In this document: positions 20,537 to 32,444 of the stretch, piece after piece | Layout of the letters: the number at the start of each line of letters is the position of its first letter | Numbering within the stretch: position 1 is the first letter of the stretch | Source of the DNA: Stomorhina lunata | Taxonomy: Eukaryota > Arthropoda > Insecta > Diptera > Rhiniidae | Reading direction: 5' to 3' | Assembly: GCA_933228675.1 (NCBI GenBank) | Contig: OW121741.1 | Location: forward strand, 54,851,186 to 54,915,185 | Length of the DNA stretch: 64,000 nucleotides | Made by a program: the position numbers and the translations under genes | Notes under the pieces: model-generated | The model's database searches: none | What the model was told of the DNA's origin: nothing | The model's input: only the letters and a program-made list of their open reading frames with translations

Positions 20537-22491
20537 TTGGAAATTTTTCTTATTTTTATAGGAAATTTTTCAAAAATTTCCTATTTTTATAGCAAAAAAA
20601 TTTCCTATTTTTATAGGAAATTTTTCAAAAATTTCCTATTTTTACAGGAAATTTTTCAAAAATTTCCTATTTTTATAGGAAATTTTTCAAAAATTTCCTA
20701 TTTTTATGGGAAATTTTTCAAAACTTTCCTATTTTTATAGTATACTTTTCAAAAATTTACTATTTTTATAGAAAATTTTTCAAAAATTTCCTATTTTTAT
20801 GGAATTTTTTCAAAAATTTCCTATTTTTATAGAAAATTTTTAAAAAGTTTCCTATTTTTATAGGAAATTTTTCAAAAATTTCCTATTTTTATAGGAAATT
20901 TTTCAAAAATTTCCTATTTTTATAGGAAATTTTTCAAAAATTTCCTATTTTTATAGGAAATTTTTCAAAAATTTCCTATTTTTATAGGAAATTTTTCAAA
21001 AATTTCCTATTTTTATAGGAAATTTTTCAAAAATTTCCTATTTTTATAGGAAATTTTTCAAAAATTTCCTATTTTTATAGGAAATTTTTCAAAAATTTCC
21101 TATTTTTATAGGAAATTTTTCAAAAATTTCCTATTTTTATAGGAAATTTTTCAAAAATTTCCTATTTTTATAGGAAATTTTTCAAAAATTTCCTATTTTT
21201 ATAGGAAATTTTTCAAAAATTTCCTATTTTTATAGGAAATTTTTCAAAAATTTCCTATTTTTATAGGAAATTTTTCAAAAATTTCCTATTTTTATAGGAA
21301 ATTTTTCAAAAATTTCCTATTTTTATAGGAAATTTTTCAAAAATTTCCTATTTTTATAGGAAATTTTTCAAAAATTTCCTATTTTTATAGGAAATTTTTC
21401 AAAAATTTCCTATTTTTATAGGAAATTTTTCAAAAATTTCCTATTTTTATAGGAAATTTTTCAAAAATTTCATATTTTTATAGGAAATTTTTCAAAAATT
21501 TCCTATTTTTATAGGAAATTTTTCAAAAATTTCCTATTTTTATAGGAAATTTTTCAAAAATTTCCTATTTTTATAGGAAATTTTTCAAAAATTTCCTATT
21601 TTTATAGGAAATTTTTCAAAAATTTCCTATTTTTATAGGAAATTTTTCAAAAATTTCCTATTTTTATAGGAAATTTTTCAAAAATTTCCTATTTTTATAG
21701 GAAATTTTTCAAAAATTTCCTATTTTTATAGGAAATTTTTCAAAAATTTCCTATTTTTATAGGAAATTTTTCAAAAATTTCCTATTTTTAAAGGAAATTT
21801 TTCAAAAATTTCCTATTTTTATAGGAAATTTTTCAAAAATTTCCTATTTTTATAGGAAATTTTTCAAAAATTTCCTATTTTTATAGGAAATTTTTCAAAA
21901 ATTTCCTATTTTTATAGGAAATTTTTCAAAAATTTCCTATTTTTATAGGAAATTTTTCAAAAATTTCCTATTTTTATAGGAAATTTTTCAAAAATTTCCT
22001 ATTTTTATAGGAAATTTTTCAAAAATTTCCTATTTTTATAGGAAATTTTTCAAAAATTTCCTATTTTTATAGGAAATTTTTCAAAAATTTCCTATTTTTA
22101 TAGGAAATTTTTCAAAAATTTCCTATTTTTATAGGAAATTTTTCAAAAATTTCCTATTTTTATAGGAAATTTTTCAAAAATTTCCTATTTTTATAGGAAA
22201 TTTTTCAAAAATTTCCTATTTTTATAGGAAATTTTTCAAAAATTTCCTATTTTTATAGGAAATTTTTCAAAAATTTCCTATTTTTATAGGAAATTTTTCA
22301 AAAATTTCCTATTTTTATAGGAAATTTTTCAAAAATTTCCTATTTTTATAGGAAATTTTTCAAAAATTTCCTATTTTTATAGGAAATTTTTCAAAAATTT
22401 CCTATTTTTATAGGAAAATTTTCAAAAATTTCCTATTTTTATAGGAAAATTTTCAAAAATTTCCTATTTTTATAGGAAATTTTTCAAAAAT
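20537..22491 (+). repeat. Type 1 satellite array A2
   Basis: About 63 units of the 31-bp palindromic unit, highly homogeneous. Diverged units lie at the left edge. Two units with GGAAAATTTTC instead of GGAAATTTTTC are near the right edge, just before the tail module. Such edge variants shared between arrays show that whole arrays were copied, with homogenisation inside. Confidence 0.97.
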
Positions 22492-22965
22492 GAATTATAA
22501 AAGGAAAAAAAAATAATTGGAATCTCTTCGAAAAATAACTTTTTGCTATTACTAAACCCGTTTTTTTTTTAAGAAAAACATCCAAAGCTGATAAATAATA
22601 AGTGAACGAATGCGATAGTAGGCTTTGTTCTAACATTTTTGCATTAATTTCTTAGTTTTATAAATTTTTGTAAAAAGTGACATTCCGGAAAAGATTTAAC
22701 CAAAATGCAATAAAAAAGCAAAACAAATTTTTTTTAAAGAAACTAAAAGTAATTTCGCAATCTGCACAAATCTTAATGCAAGTAAACAATTTCAGAGAAT
22801 AAAATCCTAAACCTTAAACAAAAAAAAAAAAAAAAAAAAATGATCATGTACACTACTTTTGGAATTAACCCATATACATATTAACCATTTCTTTAGAATT
22901 CACCACAAAATCTTATGATTATGATTATGTACATAACTTTTAAAGCACCATTGATGAAGGGTATT
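22491..22965 (+). other. Tail module, copy 1 (AATAAA and poly(A))
   Basis: Unique-type sequence after the array, ending with AATAAA at 22798-22803, 16 bp, then 21 A (22820-22840). Then TGATCATGTACACTAC, TTTGGAATTAACCCATAT (22858-22875, inverted copy of the head motif) and the start of a mini-me-like 3' end ('attgatgaagggtatt'). AATAAA followed closely by poly(A) looks like the 3' end of a retroposed transcript. The mini-me end is cut at 22965 and joined to the CR1-like fragment. No reading frame. Copies: 28984-29460, 31944-32415, 34497-34967, 37576-38051, 43956-44425. Confidence 0.6.
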
Positions 22966-24263
22966 CAAAACCAATTTCAACAAAGAGTGATTCACAGACA
23001 CCAGCATCAGATACTTTGAAAACCAACCGATGCTTAATACTGTTTAACACATAGAACCCAACGCCGAAACCCCTACAACCCATACGATAGTTTCTATAAA
23101 ATTTATAACCTGGAATATTGACCGAGCAGTTAGAAATATGGGGTTTTAGCTATGTTTCTGAAATAGCAAAGACATCAAGTTTTGACTCATTCAAAATACA
23201 TTTTAATTCATCAAGTTTTGAAAAACCTGCAGAGGGTCTTATACTCTGACAGTTAAGATGTGCGACCTTAAGCTGATGGCTATAAGGTTGCAACACATTC
23301 TTAATGAAAAAAACCGCTTCCTAATGGACCAAAATTGTTATTATGTAGTAAGTTATCCTTCAAACTCAGAGAATAATATTTTACATTCAAAATAATTCTT
23401 TAACACCTTTGAACCATTGGCGTAACTTAAGCAAAATTTAGGCTTATCAGCATTAAATATTTTGAATTTAGTTATTATTTTCTTCTTCAGAAGCTTTTTG
23501 CAAATAAAGTTCATTTCAGATGCCATAGGCGAGAAATGGTCATTAAGATAAACTCTGGAATTAATGTCACTATTAACTATATCAGCTATCTTTAATGAAC
23601 GATCCCTATTATAGGCAGACATCAACCGGTCTCTAGTTCGCACATTAGAAAATCTTACTAAACTTGATTTACTGTTATTCAAGTAACAAACATGATGAAT
23701 ATCAGAAGTATTAATATTAATGTCATAAAATTTGCATAGTGCAATTATAGTCTTTTCGAGATCAGTAATGTTAGGCAGAAGACCAAATACAACGACATCA
23801 GCTCTATTCATTCTATGATATAGGGTGTTTTTCGTAATTTCAAGTTTTTTTTACTTTGTTTTCAACACTGCTATCCAAGCGTTTTACTTCCTTAACACAA
23901 CTGGCAATATCGTTATCAACTTTGGCAAACCTTGACACAAATTCTTCACGAATATCTCCATTCAACATGTCAATCTTTTTATTAAGATCATCTCGATAAG
24001 TAGACATTTCATTGGATAATGTGTCTAACTTTAATCCAAGGAGACGAATCCCTTCACCAACATTCACTTCAGGCTGTGAGCTATTTTTGCAAAACTCCCA
24101 TTTGTATGAAACTGCACTCTGCTTAGCCAATAAAGTACAAAACTGCTCGGAGATACCAACACATTGTATGTGAAACCAAAGTAAACAGGCTTCACACTGG
24201 ATACTGCCTCCTTTTCCAATATCTTTATTACATTTTGGACATAAAGATTTTTTTTCCAGTCAT
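22966..24263 (-). pseudogene. CR1-like fragment, copy 2: endonuclease start and ORF1
   Basis: Duplicate of 14786-16083. ORF1 stop at 23353. The region from 23353 to 23811 reads as the C-terminal half. An extra T in a run at 23846-23853 (eight instead of seven) shifts the frame, so the N-terminal 96 residues with the coiled coil (23840-24130) end early. The PHD finger codons extend to about 24250, again with the A8 tract before them. The endonuclease N-terminus (22968-23275) keeps the same nonsense codon as the full element. The left junction with 'gaagggtatt' is identical in copy 3. Confidence 0.8.
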
Positions 24264-25933
24264 TTTAACAAAAAAAAAAAAAAAAAGCAGCAAAATAACA
24301 ATCAGCAGCAATAAGCCCAAAATTGATGAAAATAATTTAAATTTTCAACAAATTTAAATAAAATATCAGTGTATTTAAACAAATGCAAAAATTCAAACAA
24401 TTTAATCGACTGCAAACTATTTAATTTAATTAATTTTTATGAAAAAAAAATGATCAGCTTCAGAAAAAATACTCATATTGTTACCAGACTATAATTGATT
24501 TTTTTGCAATTTCTCAGGTGCTTATGAACCGATTTTAATGAAATTTAATAGTGTGTATTAAGGGAGTACGTCCTAAAACCTGATATATAATTTATTTCGG
24601 TATATTTCCGAGGAGCTTCATAAACCTGATTTCTGCAGACGGATACACTTTATACTCGTATATCTTATATCAGTGGTCTGACTTCCGAAGATTGTCAAGG
24701 AAGTATATTTATATATTTATATTTATGTATGATGGGCCTGTATAATTCCATACCAGATTTTAGGAAATCTTCCAACTCAGCACCCTATAGAACTTGATAT
24801 ATATCAAAACCCTACAAACGATAAAAATTTCCTAAAATGCGATATAAAATTAAAAATATATTTTTTTCAAAAAATATAGTTTTCGGCAATTTGCAGAACA
24901 GTGCATCTGGTGTTTTAGTAATATCTAAAATACCAGACAAAGTCATGATATATAATTTCATGTCAGTATTTCCTCCAGGAGCTCCACAAACTGCATATTA
25001 TATAAATTTGTGGTCTAACATTCGAACATTGAGAAACCATTACATCACATTACATTTTTAGAATTTACTTTAAATACATCTCAGTACTGTTTTGATACAA
25101 CTCATAACAATAGAGATATCGCCAAGAGACCAGAATCAAGATAACATTTTTTAATAAAATACGATAGAACTTTTGTGACTTTTTGTATTGAATTGTTGTA
25201 TATCGAATGAGGATTATCTTTTTAGGATTTACACAGAAAATAATTTACTCAAATTGACAGCCTTAAATTTTTTAAAAATTTATTTTGCACATATTTACAT
25301 CTAAACCTAATAAACTCTGAAATGGTTCAATAAAAGATAACTTTTACATATTGTGCATTAAGAACCCATCAAAATCGGTCTACATACCACTGACTTTCTA
25401 ATATAATCTGATATATGCACATTAAAAATGCATGTATGAAATATAGTTTAGATACTAAGGCCAGAATAATACTTCTTTAATGTTATCGTTTACGTATTTT
25501 TCTTAATAACTCTAAATTATAACTACTTTTCCGATATAGGTATTTTATGTTAATAACCATAAGCTTTCCATTTTAAAGTTTTATACCTAACTAATTTCAT
25601 TTTAAGACTTGTATAGATTGACGAAACAATCACTCCCAAATATTATTGCCAAAGGTTAGATCTAAATCCTTCCGCTTAGAGTTTAAGATAACTAACCAAG
25701 ACTTTTTTATAACCATCATACGTAATTAATGAATTCAATCATACATATTTTCCAAATATTATTGAAAATGGACTCAACGGTTTACTAAGTTCAGATAAAA
25801 GTGCATATTTATGAACTTTTTAGACATTGAAGTCTTACTATTTTTGAGTTCACGAATCACTAACTATGTATATGGAATATATGTATGTATAGATATTTAA
25901 ACCGCAATATAAACCAAGGTAATTACAAAATTA
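24264..25933 (+). repeat. Segmental duplicate of 16084-17771 (mini-me-like)
   Basis: Nearly identical to the first copy; lacks 20 bp at about 25569 and has one extra T in a run near 24865. No gene. Confidence 0.85.
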
Positions 25934-26118
25934 ATTTACACGGCATTTACACATGCAAGTGCAAGCTCAATACATTTATATTTTTTTACTAACACAATCA
26001 CACTTCTGCAAGTTGTAGGCTCACTGGCAAGCGATTTTGATTGCCAGTGATTTTTTTACTTGCATGTCAGAAGAATACGTATACACAACTTGTAACAAGT
26101 CACCTACGTGTGTAAACG
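25934..26118 (+). repeat. Dispersed TTTACAC repeat, copy 4
   Basis: Same sequence as 17772-17957, within the duplicated block. Confidence 0.7.
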
Positions 26119-27034
26119 TACTGTTATACCGATGCATAGCGATATAGTGTACACATCGGTCTGAAAAATATCAAAACATATCTACACTTAAAAAGCTGCG
26201 TTAATTGATTGATGATTGATTGACTGATCAGCGAATCCATATGGGTTAATTCCAAACACAATGCTTTTTTTTCGTCTCAAGATTTTTATTTCTTTCATGT
26301 AAAAGAAAATAAAAAAACAAAAACGGCAAGTAAGCTCTAAAATAATTAGCAACAAACAAAAGTAGTTGTTATTATTGTAAAACTTTCTGCTAAATTGTAC
26401 AAATGGTGCTTTACCTGTATATCATGCCTATTACATACAAATATACCTGTTTCCACACATGTTATTCATTAAGCAACATGGAAAAAGAGTTGAAAACAAT
26501 AGAACAATAATAAAAAATGCAACTGTTTTTCAATGATTGTATTTATTTTTATTGCTTTTGCCTGGTTTTACCTGAAAAATGTTATCAATGTCATTTTGAC
26601 GTTCTAATTTTACTTTGTCTCTCCGTTTTTTCCGTAATGTCACATTTTTTAATTAAGTCATAATCATTACTTGAGCTGTTTCGTTTGCTTTATGTGCATC
26701 GCTATTAAAAAGTGATTAAGATAAAAAATAAAATAATAAAATCAATTATTTGGTGTTTTCAAGTGAATTTATAATCGCACGATGGTAAGTACAGCTAAAA
26801 ATTTCCGTACTGTCACACAGTTATTTAATAAAAAATCGTAAAAAATAAAATAAATAAAAATGTATATTAATATATTACGAAGTTTTGATCACTTTTTCTT
26901 GTTTTTATTTTCCGTGAAATAACTTTTTAGAAAAAAAAAACCAAAAAAAAATATCACAAATTTCTTTACTGTTACTTTTAAGTAAAAAGTCACGTTTTTT
27001 GGTAAGTGAAAATAAAATTTAACAAATTTTCTTC
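26119..27034 (+). other. Head module, copy 3
   Basis: Duplicate of 17958-18871, with ATG at 26782-26784 joined to GTAAGT and the inverted-repeat motif ATATGGGTTAATTCCAAA at 26239-26256. It shares GCTATTAAAAAG with the 41.7-kb copy, whereas copies 1 and 2 have GCCATTAAAAAG, so copies 3 and 4 are sisters. Confidence 0.5.
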
Positions 27035-28983
27035 TTGGAAATTTTTCTTATTTTTATAGGGAATTTTTCAAAAATTTCCTATTTTTATAGCAAAAAAATT
27101 TCCTATTTTTATAGGAAATTTTTCAAAAATTTCCTATTTTTACAGGAAATTTTTCAAAAATTTCCTATTTTTATAGGAAATTTTTCAAAAATTTCCTATT
27201 TTTATAGGAAATTTTTCAAAACTTTCCTATTTTTATAGTATACTTTTCAAAAATTTACTATTTTTATAGGAAATTTTTCAAAAATTTCCTATTTTTATGG
27301 AATTTTTTCAAAAATTTCCTATTTTTATAGGAAATTTTTCAAAAATTTCCTATTTTTATAGGAAATTTTTCAAAAATTTCCTATTTTTATAGGAAATTTT
27401 TCAAAAATTTCCTATTTTTATAGGAAATTTTTCAAAAATTTCCTATTTTTATAGGAAATTTTTCAAAAATTTCCTATTTTTATAGGAAATTTTTCAAAAA
27501 TTTCCTATTTTTATAGGAAATTTTTCAAAAATTTCCTATTTTTATAGGAAATTTTTCAAAAATTTCCTATTTTTATAGGAAATTTTTCAAAAATTTCCTA
27601 TTTTTATAGGAAATTTTTCAAAAATTTCCTATTTTTATAGGAAATTTTTCAAAAATTTCCTATTTTTATAGGAAATTTTTCAAAAATTTCCTATTTTTAT
27701 AGGAAATTTTTCAAAAATTTCCTATTTTTATAGGAAATTTTTCAAAATTTCCTATTTTTATAGGAAATTTTTCAAAAATTTCCTATTTTTATGGAATTTT
27801 TTCAAAAATTTCCTATTTTTATAGGAAATTTTTCAAAAATTTCCTATTTTTATAGGAAATTTTTCAAAAATTTCCTATTTTTATAGGAAATTTTTCAAAA
27901 ATTTCCTATTTTTATAGGAAATTTTTCAAAAATTTCCTATTTTTATAGGAAATTTTTCAAAAATTTCCTATTTTTATAGGAAATTTTTCAAAAATTTCCT
28001 ATTTTTATAGGAAATTTTTCAAAAATTTCCTATTTTTATAGGAAATTTTTCAAAAATTTCCTATTTTTATAGGAAATTTTTCAAAAATTTCCTATTTTTA
28101 TAGGAAATTTTTCAAAAATTTCCTATTTTTATAGGAAATTTTTCAAAAATTTCCTATTTTTATAGGAAATTTTTCAAAAATTTCCTATTTTTATAGGAAA
28201 TTTTTCAAAAATTTCCTATTTTTATAGGAAATTTTTCAAAAATTTCCTATTAAAGGAAATTTTTCAAAAATTTCCTATTTTTATAGGAAATTTTTCAAAA
28301 ATTTCCTATTTTTATAGGAAATTTTTCAAAAATTTCCTGTTTTTATAGGAAATTTTTCAAAAATTTCCTATTTTTATAGGAAATTTTTCAAAAATTTCCT
28401 ATTTTTATAGGAAATTTTTCAAAAATTTCCTATTTTTATAGGAAATTTTTCAAAAATTTCCTATTTTTATAGGAAATTTTTCAAAAATTTCCTATTTTTA
28501 TAGGAAATTTTTCAAAAATTTCCTATTTTTATAGGAAATTTTTCAAAAATTTCCTATTTTTATAGGAAATTTTTCAAAAATTTCCTATTTTTATAGGAAA
28601 TTTTTCAAAAATTTCCTATTTTTATAGGAAATTTTTCAAAAATTTCCTATTTTTATAGGAAATTTTTCAAAAATTTCCTATTTTTATAGGAAATTTTTCA
28701 AAAATTTCCTATTTTTATAGGAAATTTTTCAAAAATTTCCTATTTTTATAGGAAATTTTTCAAAAATTTCCTATTTTTATAGGAAATTTTTCAAAAATTT
28801 CCTATTTTTATAGGAAATTTTTCAAAAATTTCCTATTTTTATAGGAAATTTTTCAAAAATTTCCTATTTTTATAGGAAATTTTTCAAAAATTTCCTATTT
28901 TTATAGGAAAATTTTCAAAAATTTCCTATTTTTATAGGAAAATTTTCAAAAATTTCCTATTTTTATAGGAAATTTTTCAAAAA
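27035..28983 (+). repeat. Type 1 satellite array A3
   Basis: About 63 units of the 31-bp unit. It has the diverged left-edge units and the paired GGAAAATTTTC variants at the right edge, plus a unit with a short deletion near 28250 (TTTCCTATTAAAGG). Confidence 0.97.
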
Positions 28984-29496
28984 TGAATTATAAAAGGAAA
29001 AAAAAAATAATTGGAATCTCTTCGAAAAATAACTTTTTGCTATTACTAAACCCGTTTTTTTTTTTAAGAAAAACATCCAAAGCTGATAAATAATAAGTGA
29101 ACGAATGCGATAGTAGGCTTTGTTCTAACATTTTTGCATTAATTTCTTAGTTTTATAAATTTTTGTAAAAAGTGACATTCCGGAAAAGATTTAACCAAAA
29201 TGCAATAAAAAAGCAAAACAAATTTTTTTTAAAGAAACTAAGAGTAATTTCGCAATCTGCACAAATCTTAATGCAAGTAAACAATTTCAGAGAATAAAAT
29301 CCTAAACCTTAAACAAAAAAAAAAAAAAAAAAAAAATGATCATGTACACTACTTTTGGAATTAACCCATATACATATTAACCATTTCTTTAGAATTCACC
29401 ACAAAATCTTATGATTATGATTATGTACATAACTTTTAAAGCACCATTGATGAAGGGTATTTAAGATTCGGCAAAGCCGAATATAACACTCTTACA
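28984..29496 (+). other. Tail module, copy 2, with complete mini-me-like 3' end
   Basis: As 22491-22965, with a longer poly(A). Here the mini-me-like end is intact: 'gaagggtatttaag', the hairpin ATTCGGC-AAA-GCCGAAT (29466-29482) and 'cactcttac'. This matches the 3' end of the element at 3.7-5.7 kb. Confidence 0.6.
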
Positions 29497-29975
29497 GACA
29501 ATTTTTGCTTTTTTTCTCTGAGCGATATCTTTTGTAATATTCTTTTTCGAGCAACAATTTTTTAAAATTTTTTTTCTTGTAAAAGTGACAAATACAAACT
29601 AATTATCAATAGAAAAAGTCTCAAAAAATTATATTCTCTATAGAAAAACTGCTTTCAAACAGTATTCCTTATACAAAAATGTTATACAAAGGTATTCTCT
29701 ATAGAAAAACTGTCATACGAAAATATTTTCTATAGAAAAACCGACATTCCCTATAAGAAAATGGTTATAAAAAAGTATTCTCTATAGGAAAACTGTCATA
29801 GGAAAGTATTCTGTGTAGAAAAGTTGTTATACAAAAGTATTGTCTATAAAAAATGTCATATTCACTATAGGCAAACTGTTATACTAAAGTATTTTCTATA
29901 GTAAAACTATTATACAAAAGTATTCTTTATAGGAAAACTTTTATACAAAAGTATTCTTTATAGAAAACTTTCCCA
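29497..29975 (+). repeat. Type 3 minisatellite, copy 1 (with lead)
   Basis: A ~100-bp lead (containing GAGCGATATCTTTTGTAATA and TTTTTCGAGCAACAA) is followed by about ten diverged units of about 31 bp built on CTATAG, GAAAAACTG, TATAC and AAAAGTATTC. Copies: 32445-32930, 34997-35480, 44455-44935, 47057-47490, 49110-49560. Inverted copies: 46900-47056 and 60127-60436 with 62581-62620. Confidence 0.85.
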
Positions 29976-30740
29976 TTTCTTTTGGAAAATTTTGAAAATG
30001 TCCCTTAATTTTGGAAAATTTTGAAAATGTCCCTTTATTTTGGGAAATTTTGAAAACTTCCTATATCTTTTGGGAAATTTTGAAAATGTCCCTTTATTTT
30101 GGGAAATTTTAAAAATTTCCCATTATTTTGGGAATTTTTGAAAATTTTCAATTACTTTGGGAAATTTTGAAAATTTCCCATTATTTTGGAAAATTTTGAA
30201 AATATCCAATTATTTTGGGAAGTTTTGAAAATTTACCATTATTTTGGTAAATTTTGCAAAATTCATATTATTTTGGTAAATTTTGAAAATATCCTATTAT
30301 TTTGGGAAATTTTGAAAATTTCACATCATTTTGGGAAATTTTAAAAAGGTTCTCTTATTTTTGGGATATTTAGAAAATTTCCCACTTCTTTTAAGAAATT
30401 TTGAAAATTTCCCATTGGTTTGGGAAATTTTGAAAATATCCAATTATTTAGGGAAATTTTGAAAATTTCCCATTATTTTGGGAAATTTTGAAAATTTCCC
30501 ATTATTTTGGGAAATTTTGAAAATTTTCCATTATTTTCGGAAATTTTGAAAATTCCCCATTATTTAGGGAAATTTTGAAAATTTCCTATTACTTTGGGAA
30601 ATTTTGAAAATTTCCTATCATTTTGGGAAATTTTTAAAATTTCCCATTATTTTAGAAGATTTGAAAATATCCAATTATTTTGGCTTATTTGGAAAATTTC
30701 CTGTTTCTTTTGGGAAATATTGAAAATTTGCCATTATTTT
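29976..30740 (+). repeat. Type 2 satellite array, copy 1 (29-bp palindromic unit)
   Basis: Units of about 29 bp: arm GGGAAATTTT, central G, reverse complement of the arm, linker ATTATTTT. Units are more diverged than type 1, and the order of variants is the same in the copies at 32931-33696 and 35481-36246, so the block was copied as a whole. It joins type 1 directly through the linker (CCATTATTTTATTTTTATAGG). Confidence 0.9.
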
Positions 30741-31943
30741 ATTTTTATAGGAAATTTTTCAAAAATTTCCTATTTTTATAGGAAATTTTTCAAAAATTTC
30801 CTATTTTTATAGGAAATTTTTCAAAAATTTCCTATTTTTATAGGAAATTTTTCAAAAATTTCCTATTTTTATAGGAAATTTTTGAAAAATTTCCTATTTT
30901 TATAGGAAATTTTTGAAAAATTTCCTATTTTTATAGGAAATTTTTCAAAAATTTCCTATTTTTATAGGAAATTTTTCAAAAATTTCCTATTTTTATAGGA
31001 AATTTTTCAAAAATTTCCTATTTTTATAGGAAATTTTTCAAAAATTTCCTATTTTTATAGGAAATTTTTCAAAAATTTCCTATTTTTATAGGAAATTTTT
31101 CAAAAATTTCCTATTTTTATAGGAAATTTTTCAAAAATTTCCTATTTTTATAGGAAATTTTTCAAAAATTTCCTATTTTTATAGGAAATTTTTCAAAAAT
31201 TTCCTATTTTTATAGGAAATTTTTCAAAAATTTCCTATTTTTATAGGAAATTTTTCAAAAATTTCCTATTTTTATAGGAAATTTTTCAAAAATTTCCTAT
31301 TTTTATAGGAAATTTTTCAAAAATTTCCTATTTTTATAGGAAATTTTTCAAAAATTTCCTATTTTTATAGGAAATTTTTCAAAAATTTCCTATTTTTATA
31401 GGAAATTTTTCAAAAATTTCCTATTTTTATAGGAAATTTTTCAAAAATTTCCTATTTTTATAGGAAATTTTTCAAAAATTTCCTATTTTTATAGGAAATT
31501 TTTCAAAAATTTCCTATTTTTATAGGAAATTTTTCAAAAATTTCCTATTTTTATAGGAAATTTTTCAAAAATTTCCTATTTTTATAGGAAATTTTTCAAA
31601 AATTTCCTATTTTTATAGGAAATTTTTCAAAAATTTCCTATTTTTATAGGAAATTTTTCAAAAATTTCCTATTTTTATAGGAAATTTTTCAAAAATTTCC
31701 TATTTTTATAGGAAATTTTTCAAAAATTTCCTATTTTTATAGGAAATTTTTCAAAAATTTCCTATTTTTATAGGAAATTTTTCAAAAATTTCCTATTTTT
31801 ATAGGAAATTTTTCAAAAATTTCCTATTTTTATAGGAAATTTTTCAAAAATTTCCTATTTTTATAGGAAAATTTTCAAAAATTTCCTATTTTTATAGGAA
31901 AATTTTCAAAAATTTCCTATTTTTATAGGAAATTTTTCAAAAA
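30741..31943 (+). repeat. Type 1 satellite array A4
   Basis: About 39 units of 31 bp. Two units near the left have G instead of C at the palindrome centre (30880 and 30911), which is the type 2 centre base; array A5 has the same pair. Confidence 0.95.
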
Positions 31944-32444
31944 TGAATTATAAAAGGAAAAAAAAATAATTGGAATCTCTTCGAAAAATAACTTTTTGCT
32001 ATTACTAAACCCGTTTTTTTTTTAAGAAAAACATCCAAAGCTGATAAATAATAAGTGAACGAATGCGATAGTAGGCTTTGTTCTAACATTTTTGCATTAA
32101 TTTCTTAGTTTTATAAATTTTTGTAAAAAGTGACATTCCGGAAAAGATTTAACCAAAATGCAATAAAAAAGCAAAACAAATTTTTTTTAAAGAAACTAAA
32201 AGTAATTTCGCAATCTGCACAAATCTTAATGCAAGTAAACAATTTCAGAGAATAAAATCCTAAACCTTAAACAAAAAAAAAAAAAAAAAAATGATCATGT
32301 ACACTACTTTTGGAATTAACCCATATACATATTAACCATTTCTTTAGAATTCACCACAAAATCTTATGATTATGATTATGTACATAACTTTTAAAGCACC
32401 ATTGATGAAGGGTATTTAAGATTCGGCAAAGCCGAATATAACAC
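31944..32444 (+). other. Tail module, copy 3
   Basis: As 28984-29496, with AATAAA, poly(A), inverted-repeat motif and the terminal hairpin at 32421-32437. Confidence 0.6.

Noticed and set aside
20537..22491. CRISPR array (regular palindromic repeats)
   Set aside because: There are no unique spacers: the linker is constant. It is a tandem satellite in a eukaryotic genome.
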